A DNA stretch of 64,000 bases from Acidimicrobiia bacterium (lineage in GTDB: Bacteria > Actinomycetota > Acidimicrobiia > Acidimicrobiales > Poriferisodalaceae), in assembly GCA_022827265.1 (NCBI GenBank), contig JAJDTF010000131.1:62001-126000 (forward strand), read 5' to 3'. Positions within the stretch are counted from its first letter, which is position 1, and each line of letters opens with the position of its first letter. Below, piece by piece: positions 33,374-41,567 of this stretch. A program made the position numbers and the translations under genes. The notes below the pieces were generated by a model. The model was not told where the DNA came from. It searched no databases and saw only the letters and a list, made by a program, of their open reading frames with translations.

Positions 33374-34162
33374 GTGTCCGGTCATTCCAAGTGGGCCACG
33401 ATCAAGCACCGCAAGGGCGCCGCCGACAAGGCGCGCGGGAAGCTGTTCGCCAAGCTGATCCGCCAGGTCGAGGTGGCCTCCCGCGAGGGCGGTGGCGACC
33501 TCGACGCCAACGCGACCCTGCGGACGATGTATCAGAAGGCACGCGACAACTCGGTGCCGCTGGACACGATCGAGCGGGCCATCAAGCGGGGCACCGGCGA
33601 GCTCGAGGGCGTGTCGTACGAGCAGGTCACCTACGAGGGTTACGCGCCGGGGGGCGTGGCGATGTTCGTGGACGTATTGACAGACAACCGCAACCGCACC
33701 GGCTCGGAGATCCGCAGCGTGTTCACGCGCGCCGGCGGGTCGCTGGCTGAGCCGGGCGCGGTGGCGTGGCAGTTCGAGCGCAAGGGCGTGGTGGTGGTGC
33801 CGGCGGTGGAGCCGGTGCCCGACAGTGCCGCGGCCGGAGGCACGGTGCCCGACGAAGACGAGTTGATCCTGGTGGCGCTGGATGCAGGCGCCGAGGACGT
33901 CGAGCAGGAGGGCGATACCTGGCGGGTCACCGCCGCTGCCGCCGACACGATGGCGGTGCGAGAGGCCATCGAGGCAGCGGGCATCGCGGTCACGTCAGCC
34001 GACTTGACCTATGCGCCGCAGAACCTGATCGAGCTGACCACCGTGTCGGAGGCCAAGCAGGTGATGGCGGTGCTCGACGCGCTCGACGATCACGACGATG
34101 TGCAAGGCGTGTACGCCAACTTCGACATCAGCGACTCGCTGCTGGAGGCAATCGCCAGCTGA
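33374..34162 (+). CDS. yebC: YebC/PmpR-family protein
   Basis: 262 aa, GTG start after GGGAGGGGGTCT. N-terminal MSGHSKWATIKHRKGAADKA is the family signature; the rest matches the three-domain YebC fold (KLIRQVEVASREGGGDLDAN, YEGYAPGGVAMFVDVLTDNR, NRNRTGSEIRSVFTRAGGSL). Members act as DNA-binding regulators or, as shown more recently for some, assist ribosomes at proline-rich stretches. The place before ruvC is the standard actinobacterial order. It is slightly longer than the ~250 aa norm because of a Val/Pro-rich insertion (VVVPAVEPVPDSAAAGG). Confidence 0.95.
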   Translation: MSGHSKWATIKHRKGAADKARGKLFAKLIRQVEVASREGGGDLDANATLRTMYQKARDNSVPLDTIERAIKRGTGELEGVSYEQVTYEGYAPGGVAMFVDVLTDNRNRTGSEIRSVFTRAGGSLAEPGAVAWQFERKGVVVVPAVEPVPDSAAAGGTVPDEDELILVALDAGAEDVEQEGDTWRVTAAAADTMAVREAIEAAGIAVTSADLTYAPQNLIELTTVSEAKQVMAVLDALDDHDDVQGVYANFDISDSLLEAIAS

Positions 34163-34253
34163 GCACATGTGCGTTTCGGCTCTCATCCCAACAGGGCGGA
34201 GCGGCGCGGCGCATACCCGGCTCGGACGGTGCCAAAGGCTACGGTTCGTACTG

Positions 34254-34823
34254 ATGTTCGTATTGGGGATCGACCCCGGATTGTCGCGCTGCGGCTACGG
34301 CGTGCTAGAGCAAATCTCGGGCTCCGGGACGCAGCGCACGCGCGCTGAGGCAGTTGCCCTCGGTGTCATCCGCACCGATCCAGCAGAGTCCCAAGCGGCG
34401 CGCCTCGCCACCCAGATGGGAGAGCTGCAGGCGCTCATCTCCGAGTTCCAGCCCTCGGTGATGGCCGTGGAGCGTGTCTTCTTCCAGGTCAACGCGCGCA
34501 CGGCGATCGGCGTCGCGCAGGTGGCCGGCCTTGCCATGGCGGTCGCGGCCGCTGCGGGCCTCGAGGTGGTCGAGTACACGCCGACCCAGGTCAAGCAGGC
34601 CGTGGCGGGTTGGGGCGGTGCCGACAAGGATCAGATGAAGCGCATGGTGGCCGAGCTGTTGGCGCTGCCGGGGTCGCCGGAGCCGGCCGATGCCGCCGAC
34701 GCGGCGGCCGTCGCTTTGTGCCACCTGTCCCAGGCGCCATGGCACAGCGCTTCGACCGGCGCCCGGGCGCGCGTGCTGCTGCCCGCATCGGGCGCAGCCG
34801 CGGCCCCGCCTGGCGCACCGTGA
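34254..34823 (+). CDS. ruvC: Holliday junction resolvase RuvC
   Basis: 189 aa from the ATG at 34254, eight nt after TACGGT, so probably leaderless; the frame upstream is shadow. It cuts Holliday junctions. Acidic catalytic residues appear in GIDPGLSRCG (Asp7), AVERVFFQVN (Glu) and PADAADAAAVALCH (two Asp). The loop VKQAVAGWGGADKDQM is typical. The last ~25 residues are an Ala/Pro-rich tail. It starts the ruvC-ruvA-ruvB cluster. Confidence 0.95.
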   Translation: MFVLGIDPGLSRCGYGVLEQISGSGTQRTRAEAVALGVIRTDPAESQAARLATQMGELQALISEFQPSVMAVERVFFQVNARTAIGVAQVAGLAMAVAAAAGLEVVEYTPTQVKQAVAGWGGADKDQMKRMVAELLALPGSPEPADAADAAAVALCHLSQAPWHSASTGARARVLLPASGAAAAPPGAP

Positions 34824-34845
34824 TCCCGGCCGGAGACTCGTCCCG

Positions 34846-34877
34846 ATGATCGGTCCACAATGATCGGCCCATCATGA
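34846..34877 (+). promoter_or_regulatory. Two 5-codon upstream ORFs before ruvA
   Basis: Three copies of ATGATCGG lie 14 nt apart (34846, 34860, 34874). The first two start the mini-ORFs MIGPQ and MIGPS, each ending in a TGA that overlaps the next ATG (ATGA); the third is ruvA itself (MIGSVRG). This could be a leader that tunes ruvA translation or a relic of start-site duplication. Confidence 0.5.
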
Positions 34878-35491
34878 TCGGCTCAGTGCGCGGACGCCTG
34901 CTCGACAAGGACCCTGGCGGCGAGCTGCTGATCGAGGCCGGCGGTGTGGGGTACCGCGTGGTCGTCGCTCCCTCCACGCTGGCCGGCGCCGGGCCGGTGG
35001 GTGACGAGTGCTTCGTGTATGCCCACCATCACGTGCGCGAGGACACCTCCGACCTGTACGGATTTGCCGAGCTCGACGAGCGGCGCTGCTTCGAGGCGCT
35101 GCTCAGCGCGCACGGCGTGGGGCCTGCGCTGGCGCTTGCCGTGCTCTCGCACTTGCCGCCAGACGAGCTGCGGCGGGCCGTCGCCGCCGACGACGCCGCG
35201 GCGCTGGAGCTGGTGCCCGGCATCGGTGCCAAGACGTCCAAGCGGATGGTGCTTGACCTGAAGTCACGGCTCGGCGCGCCCGAGACTGCCGGCGCTGGTG
35301 CTGTGGCGGCAGCCGGCGACGGTGCTGGCTCTGCGGTTACGGAAGTGCGGGCCGCGCTGAGCCAGATGGGCTTCGCTCCGGCCGAGATACGCGACGCCAT
35401 GGCCGCCGTCGCGATCGAGGCAGCACGCGACGGCGATGCCGGCACGGGCGCCTTGCTACGCGTGGCATTGCAGGAGCTGGGTCCGCGATGA
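34874..35491 (+). CDS. ruvA: Holliday junction branch-migration subunit RuvA
   Basis: 205 aa from the third ATGATCGG copy (34874). It binds the four-way junction and loads RuvB. N-terminal OB-fold ([10 protein letters not shown] ... [16 protein letters not shown]), helix-hairpin-helix pair ([40 protein letters not shown]), then an Ala/Gly linker and domain III ([20 protein letters not shown]) that contacts RuvB. All three domains are complete. Confidence 0.95.
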   Translation: MIGSVRGRLLDKDPGGELLIEAGGVGYRVVVAPSTLAGAGPVGDECFVYAHHHVREDTSDLYGFAELDERRCFEALLSAHGVGPALALAVLSHLPPDELRRAVAADDAAALELVPGIGAKTSKRMVLDLKSRLGAPETAGAGAVAAAGDGAGSAVTEVRAALSQMGFAPAEIRDAMAAVAIEAARDGDAGTGALLRVALQELGPR

Positions 35492-35546
35492 GCGCGATGA
35501 CACGACACGTCTGGCCGAGGTTGAAGTGGCCGTGGCGGGGTGGGCG

Positions 35547-36752
35547 ATGAGCGCAGGGGGAGCCCGCAGCGAGGGCTACCGGCGCGACGAATCGGCGGCC
35601 GCGGCAGGACCGGGCCGCAGCGAGGTCACCGATCCGGCCCGATCGTCGTCTGACGACGGCGATGCCGAGGCTTCCCTGCGGCCGCGGTCGCTGGAGGACT
35701 TCGTTGGTCAGCCCGAGGTACGCGAGCACGTCGCCATCACGCTGCGCGCCGCGCTGGCCCGTGGCCAGTCGCCCGACCACCTGCTGTTCGCCGGCCCGCC
35801 GGGGCTGGGCAAGACCACGCTGGCGGGCATCATCGCCGTCGAGCTGGGTGCTGCGCTGCACCTCACCTCGGGGCCGGCGGTGGAGCGAGCAGGCGATCTC
35901 GCAGCAATCCTCACCAATCTGGCCGACGGCGATGTGCTGTTCATCGACGAGATCCACCGCCTGCCCAAGGTGGTCGAGGAAGTGCTGTACCCGGCCATGG
36001 AGGACTTCGCCATCGACATCGTGCTGGGCAAGGGACCGGCTGCGCGCTCGATCCGATTCGAGCTGCCCCGGTTCACCCTCGTGGGCGCCACCACTCGTAC
36101 TGGGCTCATCTCGGGACCCCTGCGAGACCGCTTCGGCCTGGTCGAGCGCCTCGACTACTACTCGACGGAGGATCTCACAACGATCGTGGCTCGTGCGGCC
36201 GGGATTCTGGGTGTGGACGTCGATGCCGAGGGGGCCGCGGAGATCGCGTCACGCAGCCGCGGCACGCCGCGGATCGCCAACCGGTTGCTTCGCAGGGTGC
36301 GCGACTTCGCCGAGGTGCGCGCCAGCGGCGCCGTCGACGTGGCGGTGGCGCAGGAAGGGCTCGCCGCGTTCGGCGTCGACGGGCTCGGGCTCGACAAGGT
36401 CGACCGGGCGATTCTCGACGCTCTCGCGGTGACCCATGCTGGGCGACCGTTGGGACTGTCCACTCTGGCGATCACTGTGGGAGAGCAGACCGAGACGGTG
36501 GAGGACGTGTACGAGCCGTTCCTGATCCAGCGCGGGCTGCTGCAGCGCACGCCGCGGGGCCGCGTCGCCACCGCCGCGGCCTACGCGCATCTCGGCGTCG
36601 ACGTGCCGCCGCTCGCAGAGCTTGCAGACACCTCCGCAGGCAGCGACGACGCCACCCTGTTCGATGCATCTGCGGCAGCGGATCCACCGGCCACGCCATC
36701 CGCCGAGCCTCCCGCAGATGCACCGGTGGAGATCGACGACACAGCCTGGTGA
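35547..36752 (+). CDS. ruvB: Holliday junction helicase RuvB
   Basis: 401 aa from the ATG at 35547. AAA+ motor for branch migration: Walker [10 protein letters not shown] (near residue 85), Walker [11 protein letters not shown] (near 130), sensor 1 [11 protein letters not shown], arginine finger region GPLRDRFG, and the C-terminal winged helix ([33 protein letters not shown]). A ~50-residue acidic N-terminal extension and a ~50-residue acidic C-terminal tail are added to the usual core, so the protein is longer than the ~340 aa norm. Confidence 0.95.
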   Translation: MSAGGARSEGYRRDESAAAAGPGRSEVTDPARSSSDDGDAEASLRPRSLEDFVGQPEVREHVAITLRAALARGQSPDHLLFAGPPGLGKTTLAGIIAVELGAALHLTSGPAVERAGDLAAILTNLADGDVLFIDEIHRLPKVVEEVLYPAMEDFAIDIVLGKGPAARSIRFELPRFTLVGATTRTGLISGPLRDRFGLVERLDYYSTEDLTTIVARAAGILGVDVDAEGAAEIASRSRGTPRIANRLLRRVRDFAEVRASGAVDVAVAQEGLAAFGVDGLGLDKVDRAILDALAVTHAGRPLGLSTLAITVGEQTETVEDVYEPFLIQRGLLQRTPRGRVATAAAYAHLGVDVPPLAELADTSAGSDDATLFDASAAADPPATPSAEPPADAPVEIDDTAW

Positions 36753-36842
36753 GCCTGCGCGGGGCTGACCGATCTTTGACGCATGACACCCGGTGGAGCG
36801 GCCCGGGCCGCTGATTCGCGAGCCGACGTAGCCTCCCGACCG

Positions 36843-38126
36843 ATGAGTGCTTCGCGGCTGCGGATGGAGGAGTTCGACTATGAACTGCCGCCATCGTCGA
36901 TAGCGCACGTGCCCGCCGAGCCGCGTGACGCGGCCCGCTTGCTCGTGGACTGCGGTCCGGATCGGCCAGCCGAACATCGTTGCGTCAGCGACTTGCCGTC
37001 GCTGCTCGGCCCCGGGGACCTCCTGGTGGTCAACGAGACACGTGTGATGCCCGCCCGGCTGCCGCTTCGCAAGCGCACCGGCGGAGCGGCCGAAGTGCTG
37101 CTGCTCGCCCCGCTCGCGAGTCGACCGTCGGACAGCTACGCGGAGCGCCTGCCGAGCGGCAGGGCGGGCACCGGCGATGCCGTGCCGGACATGTCCTGCG
37201 CAGCGACGGAATCTGAGCACAGTGAGGCGGGTTGGGCGGCGCTCGTGCGACCCTCTCGGCGGATCGCAAACGGAACGGTGCTGGTCTCCGAGCGCGACCC
37301 GAGCGTGCGAGTGGTGGTGGGCGAGCGCCTGGACCGGCAGCGCCGGGCCGTGCAAGTGCTCGTGGGTGAGACGCCTCTTGCCGATGTGTCGCAGGCTCCG
37401 CTGCTCGAACGAGCGGGGGAGGCGCCGCTGCCGCCCTACATCGACCCACATACCGCGCGAGGCGCCATTGCTCAGCGACTAGGTGTCGATGCCGCCGACA
37501 GCGATGCTGCTCGGGCGGCGCTGGCCGATCGCTACCAGACCGTGTACGCCCGGTCAGATGGCTCGGCAGCAGCGCCGACGGCAGGGCTTCACTTGACCGA
37601 TCGCGTGCTGGATGCGCTGCGTTCGAACGGCGTCGGCATCGCGACGGTGGATCTCACTGTTGGCTTGGCCACCTTCGCGCCGGTGACGGCCGAGCACGCC
37701 GATGAGCACGAGATGCACACCGAGCACTACCGGGTGCCGGCGCAGACGCTCGCCGCCTGCGCGGCGGCCGAGCGCGTCGTTGCGGTGGGCACTACCACCG
37801 TGCGCGCACTGGAGGCAGCGGCCCGCCAACTACAGGTCCGAAGGCAGGCAGCAGGCGACGCCGGCACAGCCGACGCTCCGGCGGCGCAGACGAGCACAGG
37901 CGATGTGTGCGGCTGGACCGAGCTGTTCCTGCGGCGGGGTGCTGGGTTCCTGCTGGTCGACGCGATGCTCACCAACTTCCACCTGCCCCGATCATCCCTG
38001 CTGCTGCTGATCGACGCGTTCATCGGGCCGCGCTGGCGTGATCTGTACGAGACGGCGCTTGCGGACGGCTACCGCTTCCTGTCCTTCGGCGATGCGATGC
38101 TGCTCCGGCGTACACCACACTCATGA
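36843..38126 (+). CDS. queA: tRNA preQ1(34) S-adenosylmethionine ribosyltransferase QueA
   Basis: 427 aa from the ATG at 36843, eight nt after TAGCCT; the upstream ATG at 36783 is shadow. It transfers and rearranges the ribosyl group of AdoMet onto preQ1 in tRNA, the step after Tgt. Family motifs: YELPPSSIAHVPAEPRDAAR, LLVVNETRVMPARL, SDGSAAAPTAGLHLTDRVLD, VDLTVGLATFAPV and LVDAMLTNFHLPRSSLL. It is 70-80 residues longer than usual because of insertions between the LLLLAP region and WAALVRPSRR, and near residues 340-360. Its stop overlaps the tgt start by four nt. Confidence 0.93.
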   Translation: MSASRLRMEEFDYELPPSSIAHVPAEPRDAARLLVDCGPDRPAEHRCVSDLPSLLGPGDLLVVNETRVMPARLPLRKRTGGAAEVLLLAPLASRPSDSYAERLPSGRAGTGDAVPDMSCAATESEHSEAGWAALVRPSRRIANGTVLVSERDPSVRVVVGERLDRQRRAVQVLVGETPLADVSQAPLLERAGEAPLPPYIDPHTARGAIAQRLGVDAADSDAARAALADRYQTVYARSDGSAAAPTAGLHLTDRVLDALRSNGVGIATVDLTVGLATFAPVTAEHADEHEMHTEHYRVPAQTLAACAAAERVVAVGTTTVRALEAAARQLQVRRQAAGDAGTADAPAAQTSTGDVCGWTELFLRRGAGFLLVDAMLTNFHLPRSSLLLLIDAFIGPRWRDLYETALADGYRFLSFGDAMLLRRTPHS

Positions 38127-39358
38127 GCGGTCCAGACAGCCCTCTGGTGTTCGAGCTGCTGGCGACGGACGGCTCGGCTCGACGGGGACAGGTAACGACG
38201 GCTCGCGGGACGTTCCAGACGCCGGTATTCATGCCCGTGGGTACCCGCGGTGCGGTGATCCATCTCGACGCCACCGACTACGAGCATCTCGGCCTTGAGG
38301 TCGTGCTGGCCAACACGTATCACCTGCTGGCGCGGCCCGGAATCGACGTGGTGGAAGCGCTCGGCGGGCTGCACGGCTTCTCCGGCTGGGACGGCCATTT
38401 CCTCACCGATTCCGGCGGCTTCCAGATCATGTCCCTCGGCCGCCGTCCCGGCGGCGCAGATCAGCCCGGCCGCCGTGCCGGCGGCGCAAGTCAGCCCGGC
38501 CGCCAAGACGGCTCCCCGCAGGATGCGAAATCCAAGGTGGACGACGAAGGCGTGACCTTCCGTTCGACCTACGACGGCACCCAGATGCGGCTGACACCTG
38601 AGGATGCCGTCGATGCGCAGCGCCGCCTGGGATCGGACATCCAGATGGCGCTCGACATCTGCCCCGAACTGCCCGCACCCCCCGATGAGGTGCGCGAGGC
38701 AACCGAACGCACCCACCTGTGGGCAGCCAGGGCCGCGGCAGCCATGGACGCTGCGCGCCAGGGCGGGATCGCCGGAGGGCAGGCATTGTTCGGCATCTGC
38801 CAGGGCGGCATCGATCCCGGCCTCCGGCGCGACAGCGCCGAGACGCTGGCGTCGATCGGTTTCGACGGGTACGGCATCGGCGGGCTGTCTGTGGGCGAGT
38901 CCCGCAGCGAGATGGGCCCGGCACTGCACGCAGCAACCGAGGTGCTGCCTGCGGACCGGCCTCGCTATCTGATGGGCGTGGGCGATCCGGCTCGCATTGT
39001 CGACGCCATCGCAGCCGGAGTCGACATGTTCGACTGCGTGCTGCCGAGCCGGCTCGGCCGCCATGGCACTGCGCTCACGCCCGATGGGCGCATCAACATT
39101 CGCAATGCCCGGTTCGCCCGCGATGCCACACCGCTCGACACCCGTGAGGAGGGCGCCGACGGTCGCCCCCGGCCCGGTGCTCGTTTCAGCCGTGGCTATC
39201 TCCGGCACCTGATGAGCGTGAACGAGCCGACGGCCAGCCGCATCCTGACGCTGCACAACATCGCATTCCTCAACGAGCTGGTGGCCGACGCTCGCTCCGC
39301 TGTCGAAGCAGGCCGCTTCAGCACGTTCCGCGAGCAGGTCAATGAAGTCTGGGGCTGA
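38123..39358 (+). CDS. tgt: tRNA-guanine transglycosylase, zinc-site cysteines absent
   Basis: 411 aa, ATG overlapping the queA stop. It swaps guanine 34 for preQ1. Catalytic parts are intact: FLTDSGGFQIMSL (Asp96) and GVDMFDCVLPSRLGRHGTAL (nucleophile Asp304 by family alignment). Two oddities. First, where Tgt enzymes carry CxCxxC as zinc ligands, just before SRGYLRHL, the sequence is TREEGADGRPRPGARF, with no cysteine; only the ligand-position His378 (LHNI) remains. Second, residues 106-134 contain a low-complexity insertion of about three 10-residue units (GRRPGGADQP, GRRAGGASQP, GRQDGSPQD) between the substrate loop and EEGVTFRS-type sequence (DEGVTFRSTYDGT). The rest aligns well with the family. 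Confidence 0.93.
   Translation: MSGPDSPLVFELLATDGSARRGQVTTARGTFQTPVFMPVGTRGAVIHLDATDYEHLGLEVVLANTYHLLARPGIDVVEALGGLHGFSGWDGHFLTDSGGFQIMSLGRRPGGADQPGRRAGGASQPGRQDGSPQDAKSKVDDEGVTFRSTYDGTQMRLTPEDAVDAQRRLGSDIQMALDICPELPAPPDEVREATERTHLWAARAAAAMDAARQGGIAGGQALFGICQGGIDPGLRRDSAETLASIGFDGYGIGGLSVGESRSEMGPALHAATEVLPADRPRYLMGVGDPARIVDAIAAGVDMFDCVLPSRLGRHGTALTPDGRINIRNARFARDATPLDTREEGADGRPRPGARFSRGYLRHLMSVNEPTASRILTLHNIAFLNELVADARSAVEAGRFSTFREQVNEVWG
38438..38520 (+). repeat. 30-bp tandem repeat inside tgt
   Basis: Units at 38438-38467 and 38468-38497 differ at four positions, and a third, diverged partial unit follows. They encode GRRPGGADQP and GRRAGGASQP. They keep the reading frame, so copy-number change would lengthen or shorten a loop without breaking the gene. 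Confidence 0.85.
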
Positions 39359-39525
39359 GCCGCTGCCGGCAGGGGCAGCCCGGTACGCTGACCCGCCGTG
39401 CCGGCCTCGGATCGGCAGCGTGCTGCACGCGGCGCGTTGCGCTCGGGGGCCTATCGCACGGCGCAATTTGCCAGCGGCCGCTGGCGAGGTGCCCCGCCGA
39501 ACGACGCCACGCTGAGGAGCACGTC

Positions 39526-39840
39526 ATGAGTTCGATCATCATCCTCGTCGCACTCTTCGCCATCATGTATTTCCTGATGATCCGGCCGCAGCGCAAGCGG
39601 GCCGCCGAGCGCGCCGCGATGCTGCGCGCCGCAGACATCGGCGACGAGGTCGCCACGGTCGGCGGCGTCATCGGCAGGATCGTGGCGGTCGAGGAGCCCG
39701 GTGAGGTGGTGTGCCTCGAGGTGGACAGCGACGTGGAGCTGCGCGTGCAGCGCCGCGCCATCGGCGAGATCATCACGTCCGCCAGCGGCGGGGGTGCCGG
39801 AGATGCGCCCGCATCGGACGGCGTCGACGAATCGGAATGA
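39526..39840 (+). CDS. yajC: Preprotein translocase subunit YajC
   Basis: 104 aa, ATG after GAGGAGCACGTC. One N-terminal membrane helix (SSIIILVALFAIMYFLMIRP) then QRKRAAERAAMLRAADIGDE and VATVGGVIGRIVAVEE, the YajC signature. It joins SecDF in the translocon accessory complex. An Ala/Gly/Ser tail follows the conserved core. Confidence 0.95.
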   Translation: MSSIIILVALFAIMYFLMIRPQRKRAAERAAMLRAADIGDEVATVGGVIGRIVAVEEPGEVVCLEVDSDVELRVQRRAIGEIITSASGGGAGDAPASDGVDESE

Positions 39841-39926
39841 GCTTGACTGCAGCGCACAGCGCAGGCATGTACGCGGGTGTCGGCGCGGCGGCGGCCGCGG
39901 CGGGAATCGCTTGCCGACGCCTGTGA
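39837..39926 (+). CDS. Possible 29-aa small membrane peptide
   Basis: An ORF overlapping the yajC stop (ATGA) and ending 21 nt before secD: MSLTAAHSAGMYAGVGAAAA, then AAGIACRRL. It is Ala-rich and mildly hydrophobic with a basic end. The overlap would allow coupled translation, but a random short ORF in GC-rich DNA is equally likely. Confidence 0.25.
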   Translation: MSLTAAHSAGMYAGVGAAAAAAGIACRRL

Positions 39927-39947
39927 GGCTCGGCTTCGGGGTCTGAC

Positions 39948-41567
39948 ATGCGCCGCTCGCAGATCGTCTCGCTTCTCCTCGCGATCCTGATCGGGTTCGG
40001 CTCGCTCGCGGGCGTGCTGGCCGCGGGCTGGGCGCCTGTGCTGGGCGTGCAGCTGCAGGGCGGTGTGGAGGTGCTGCTGCGGCCCACGGCCCCGGCCGAC
40101 GACGAGCAGCTGGAGAGCGCCATCGAGATCATCCGGTCGCGTGTCGATGCGCTCGGTGTGGCCGAGCCCGACATCACACGTCAAGGCGAGCAGGTGGTGG
40201 TGCAACTGCCGGGCGTCAAGGACAAGCAGCGTGCGGTCGACTTGGTGGGGCAGACAGCAGAGCTGCGGTTCCGGCCCGTGCTGCTGACGTTCAACCGCTT
40301 CGACGAGGCCGAGCTCCGCTCCGCGCTGGACCTCGCCGACGCCTACAACGGGGCGATTGCCGACGCCGCTGAAGCCGAGGGCGAACCCGAGCCCAGTGCA
40401 GATACTGAGCCGGCGCCTGACGCGGAGGCCACCGACGATTCGTTGGCCGACTCCTCGGCCGCTCATGCAGACGGGCCGGCGGAAACCGTCGAAGACCCCG
40501 AGATCATCGAGCCCGAGACGCCGCCGACGGAGGCGGACGAGCCCATCGAGATCGAGATCGAAGAGCCTCTGGAACTCACGCAGCCCGAGGACGACTTGGC
40601 GGAGCGGACGGTTGTGCTGACCGACCGCGGCCAGATCACCGGCTATGTGCTCGGCCCGGCCGAGCTGACGGGCGAGGCGGTCGCCGAGGCAGCGGCGACG
40701 TTCAACAACGAATGGGTGGTCAACGTCGACCTCACCGACGAGGGCGCTGTCGGCTTCGACGAGATCGCGGCCCGCTACTTCGGGCAGCAGGTCGCGATCG
40801 TGCTCGACGGCATCGTCGAATCCGCCCCGGTCATCCGGGCCACCGAATTCGGGGGCACAGCCGTCATCTCGGGCACGTTCGACGAGGAAGGGGCGCGCGA
40901 CCTCGCGGTTGCATTGCGCTTCGGCGCCCTGCCCGTCGAGTTCGAGCAGGACGATGTGCGCACCGTGTCGGCCACGCTCGGCGAGGGCACGCTGCGTGCG
41001 GGCGTGATCGCCGGCATCGTCGGGTTGATCCTCGTGGGCCTGTACATGCTGGCCTACTACCGGCTGCTCGGCATTGTGGCGGTGGCCAGCCTGGCCATCA
41101 GCGGGTCGGTCCTGTGGTCGCTCATCAGCTGGCTCGGCGAGAGCCGCGGGCTGGCGCTGACACTGGCCGGCACCACCGGCATCATCGTGTCGATCGGCGT
41201 ACAGGTCGACTCGAACATCGTCTATTACGAGCGGATCAAGGAAGAGGTGCGCCGCGGCCGGGCGGTGCGCTCGGCAGCCGACGCCAGCTTCAAGGGCGCC
41301 TTCATGACCATCGTGTGGGCCGACTTGGCATCACTCATCGGCGCCGGGGTGCTGTACCAGCTCACCAGCGGCACCGTCCGCGGCTTCGCCCTGTATCTCG
41401 GGCTGGCAACGCTGATCGACCTGGCCGTGTCGTACTTCTTCATGCGCCCGCTGGTGGTGTTCATCGCTCGACGGCTGGTGAACGAGCAACCCCGGCGCCT
41501 CGGCGTGCTGCCGCCAGCCGACGGCGATGTCGCCCCGGCAATGGCGACCACGGGAGGCACATCGTGA
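39948..41567 (+). CDS. secD: Protein translocase subunit SecD
   Basis: 539 aa, ATG at 39948. Proton-driven accessory of Sec export. N-terminal helix (IVSLLLAILIGFGSLAGVLA), periplasmic domain (LQGGVEVLLRPTAP, IEIIRSRVDALGVAEPDITR, VVQLPGVKDKQRAVDLVGQT), then the conserved FGALPVEFEQDDVRTVSATL and five more helices (VIAGIVGLILVGLYMLAYYR, then the GIIVSIGVQVDSNIVYYERI motif). Residues ~135-225 form an acidic low-complexity insertion in the extracytoplasmic domain (EAEGEPEPSADTEPAPDAEA and on). The DSNIV in place of the usual DANVL/I keeps the key Asp. Confidence 0.95.
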   Translation: MRRSQIVSLLLAILIGFGSLAGVLAAGWAPVLGVQLQGGVEVLLRPTAPADDEQLESAIEIIRSRVDALGVAEPDITRQGEQVVVQLPGVKDKQRAVDLVGQTAELRFRPVLLTFNRFDEAELRSALDLADAYNGAIADAAEAEGEPEPSADTEPAPDAEATDDSLADSSAAHADGPAETVEDPEIIEPETPPTEADEPIEIEIEEPLELTQPEDDLAERTVVLTDRGQITGYVLGPAELTGEAVAEAAATFNNEWVVNVDLTDEGAVGFDEIAARYFGQQVAIVLDGIVESAPVIRATEFGGTAVISGTFDEEGARDLAVALRFGALPVEFEQDDVRTVSATLGEGTLRAGVIAGIVGLILVGLYMLAYYRLLGIVAVASLAISGSVLWSLISWLGESRGLALTLAGTTGIIVSIGVQVDSNIVYYERIKEEVRRGRAVRSAADASFKGAFMTIVWADLASLIGAGVLYQLTSGTVRGFALYLGLATLIDLAVSYFFMRPLVVFIARRLVNEQPRRLGVLPPADGDVAPAMATTGGTS

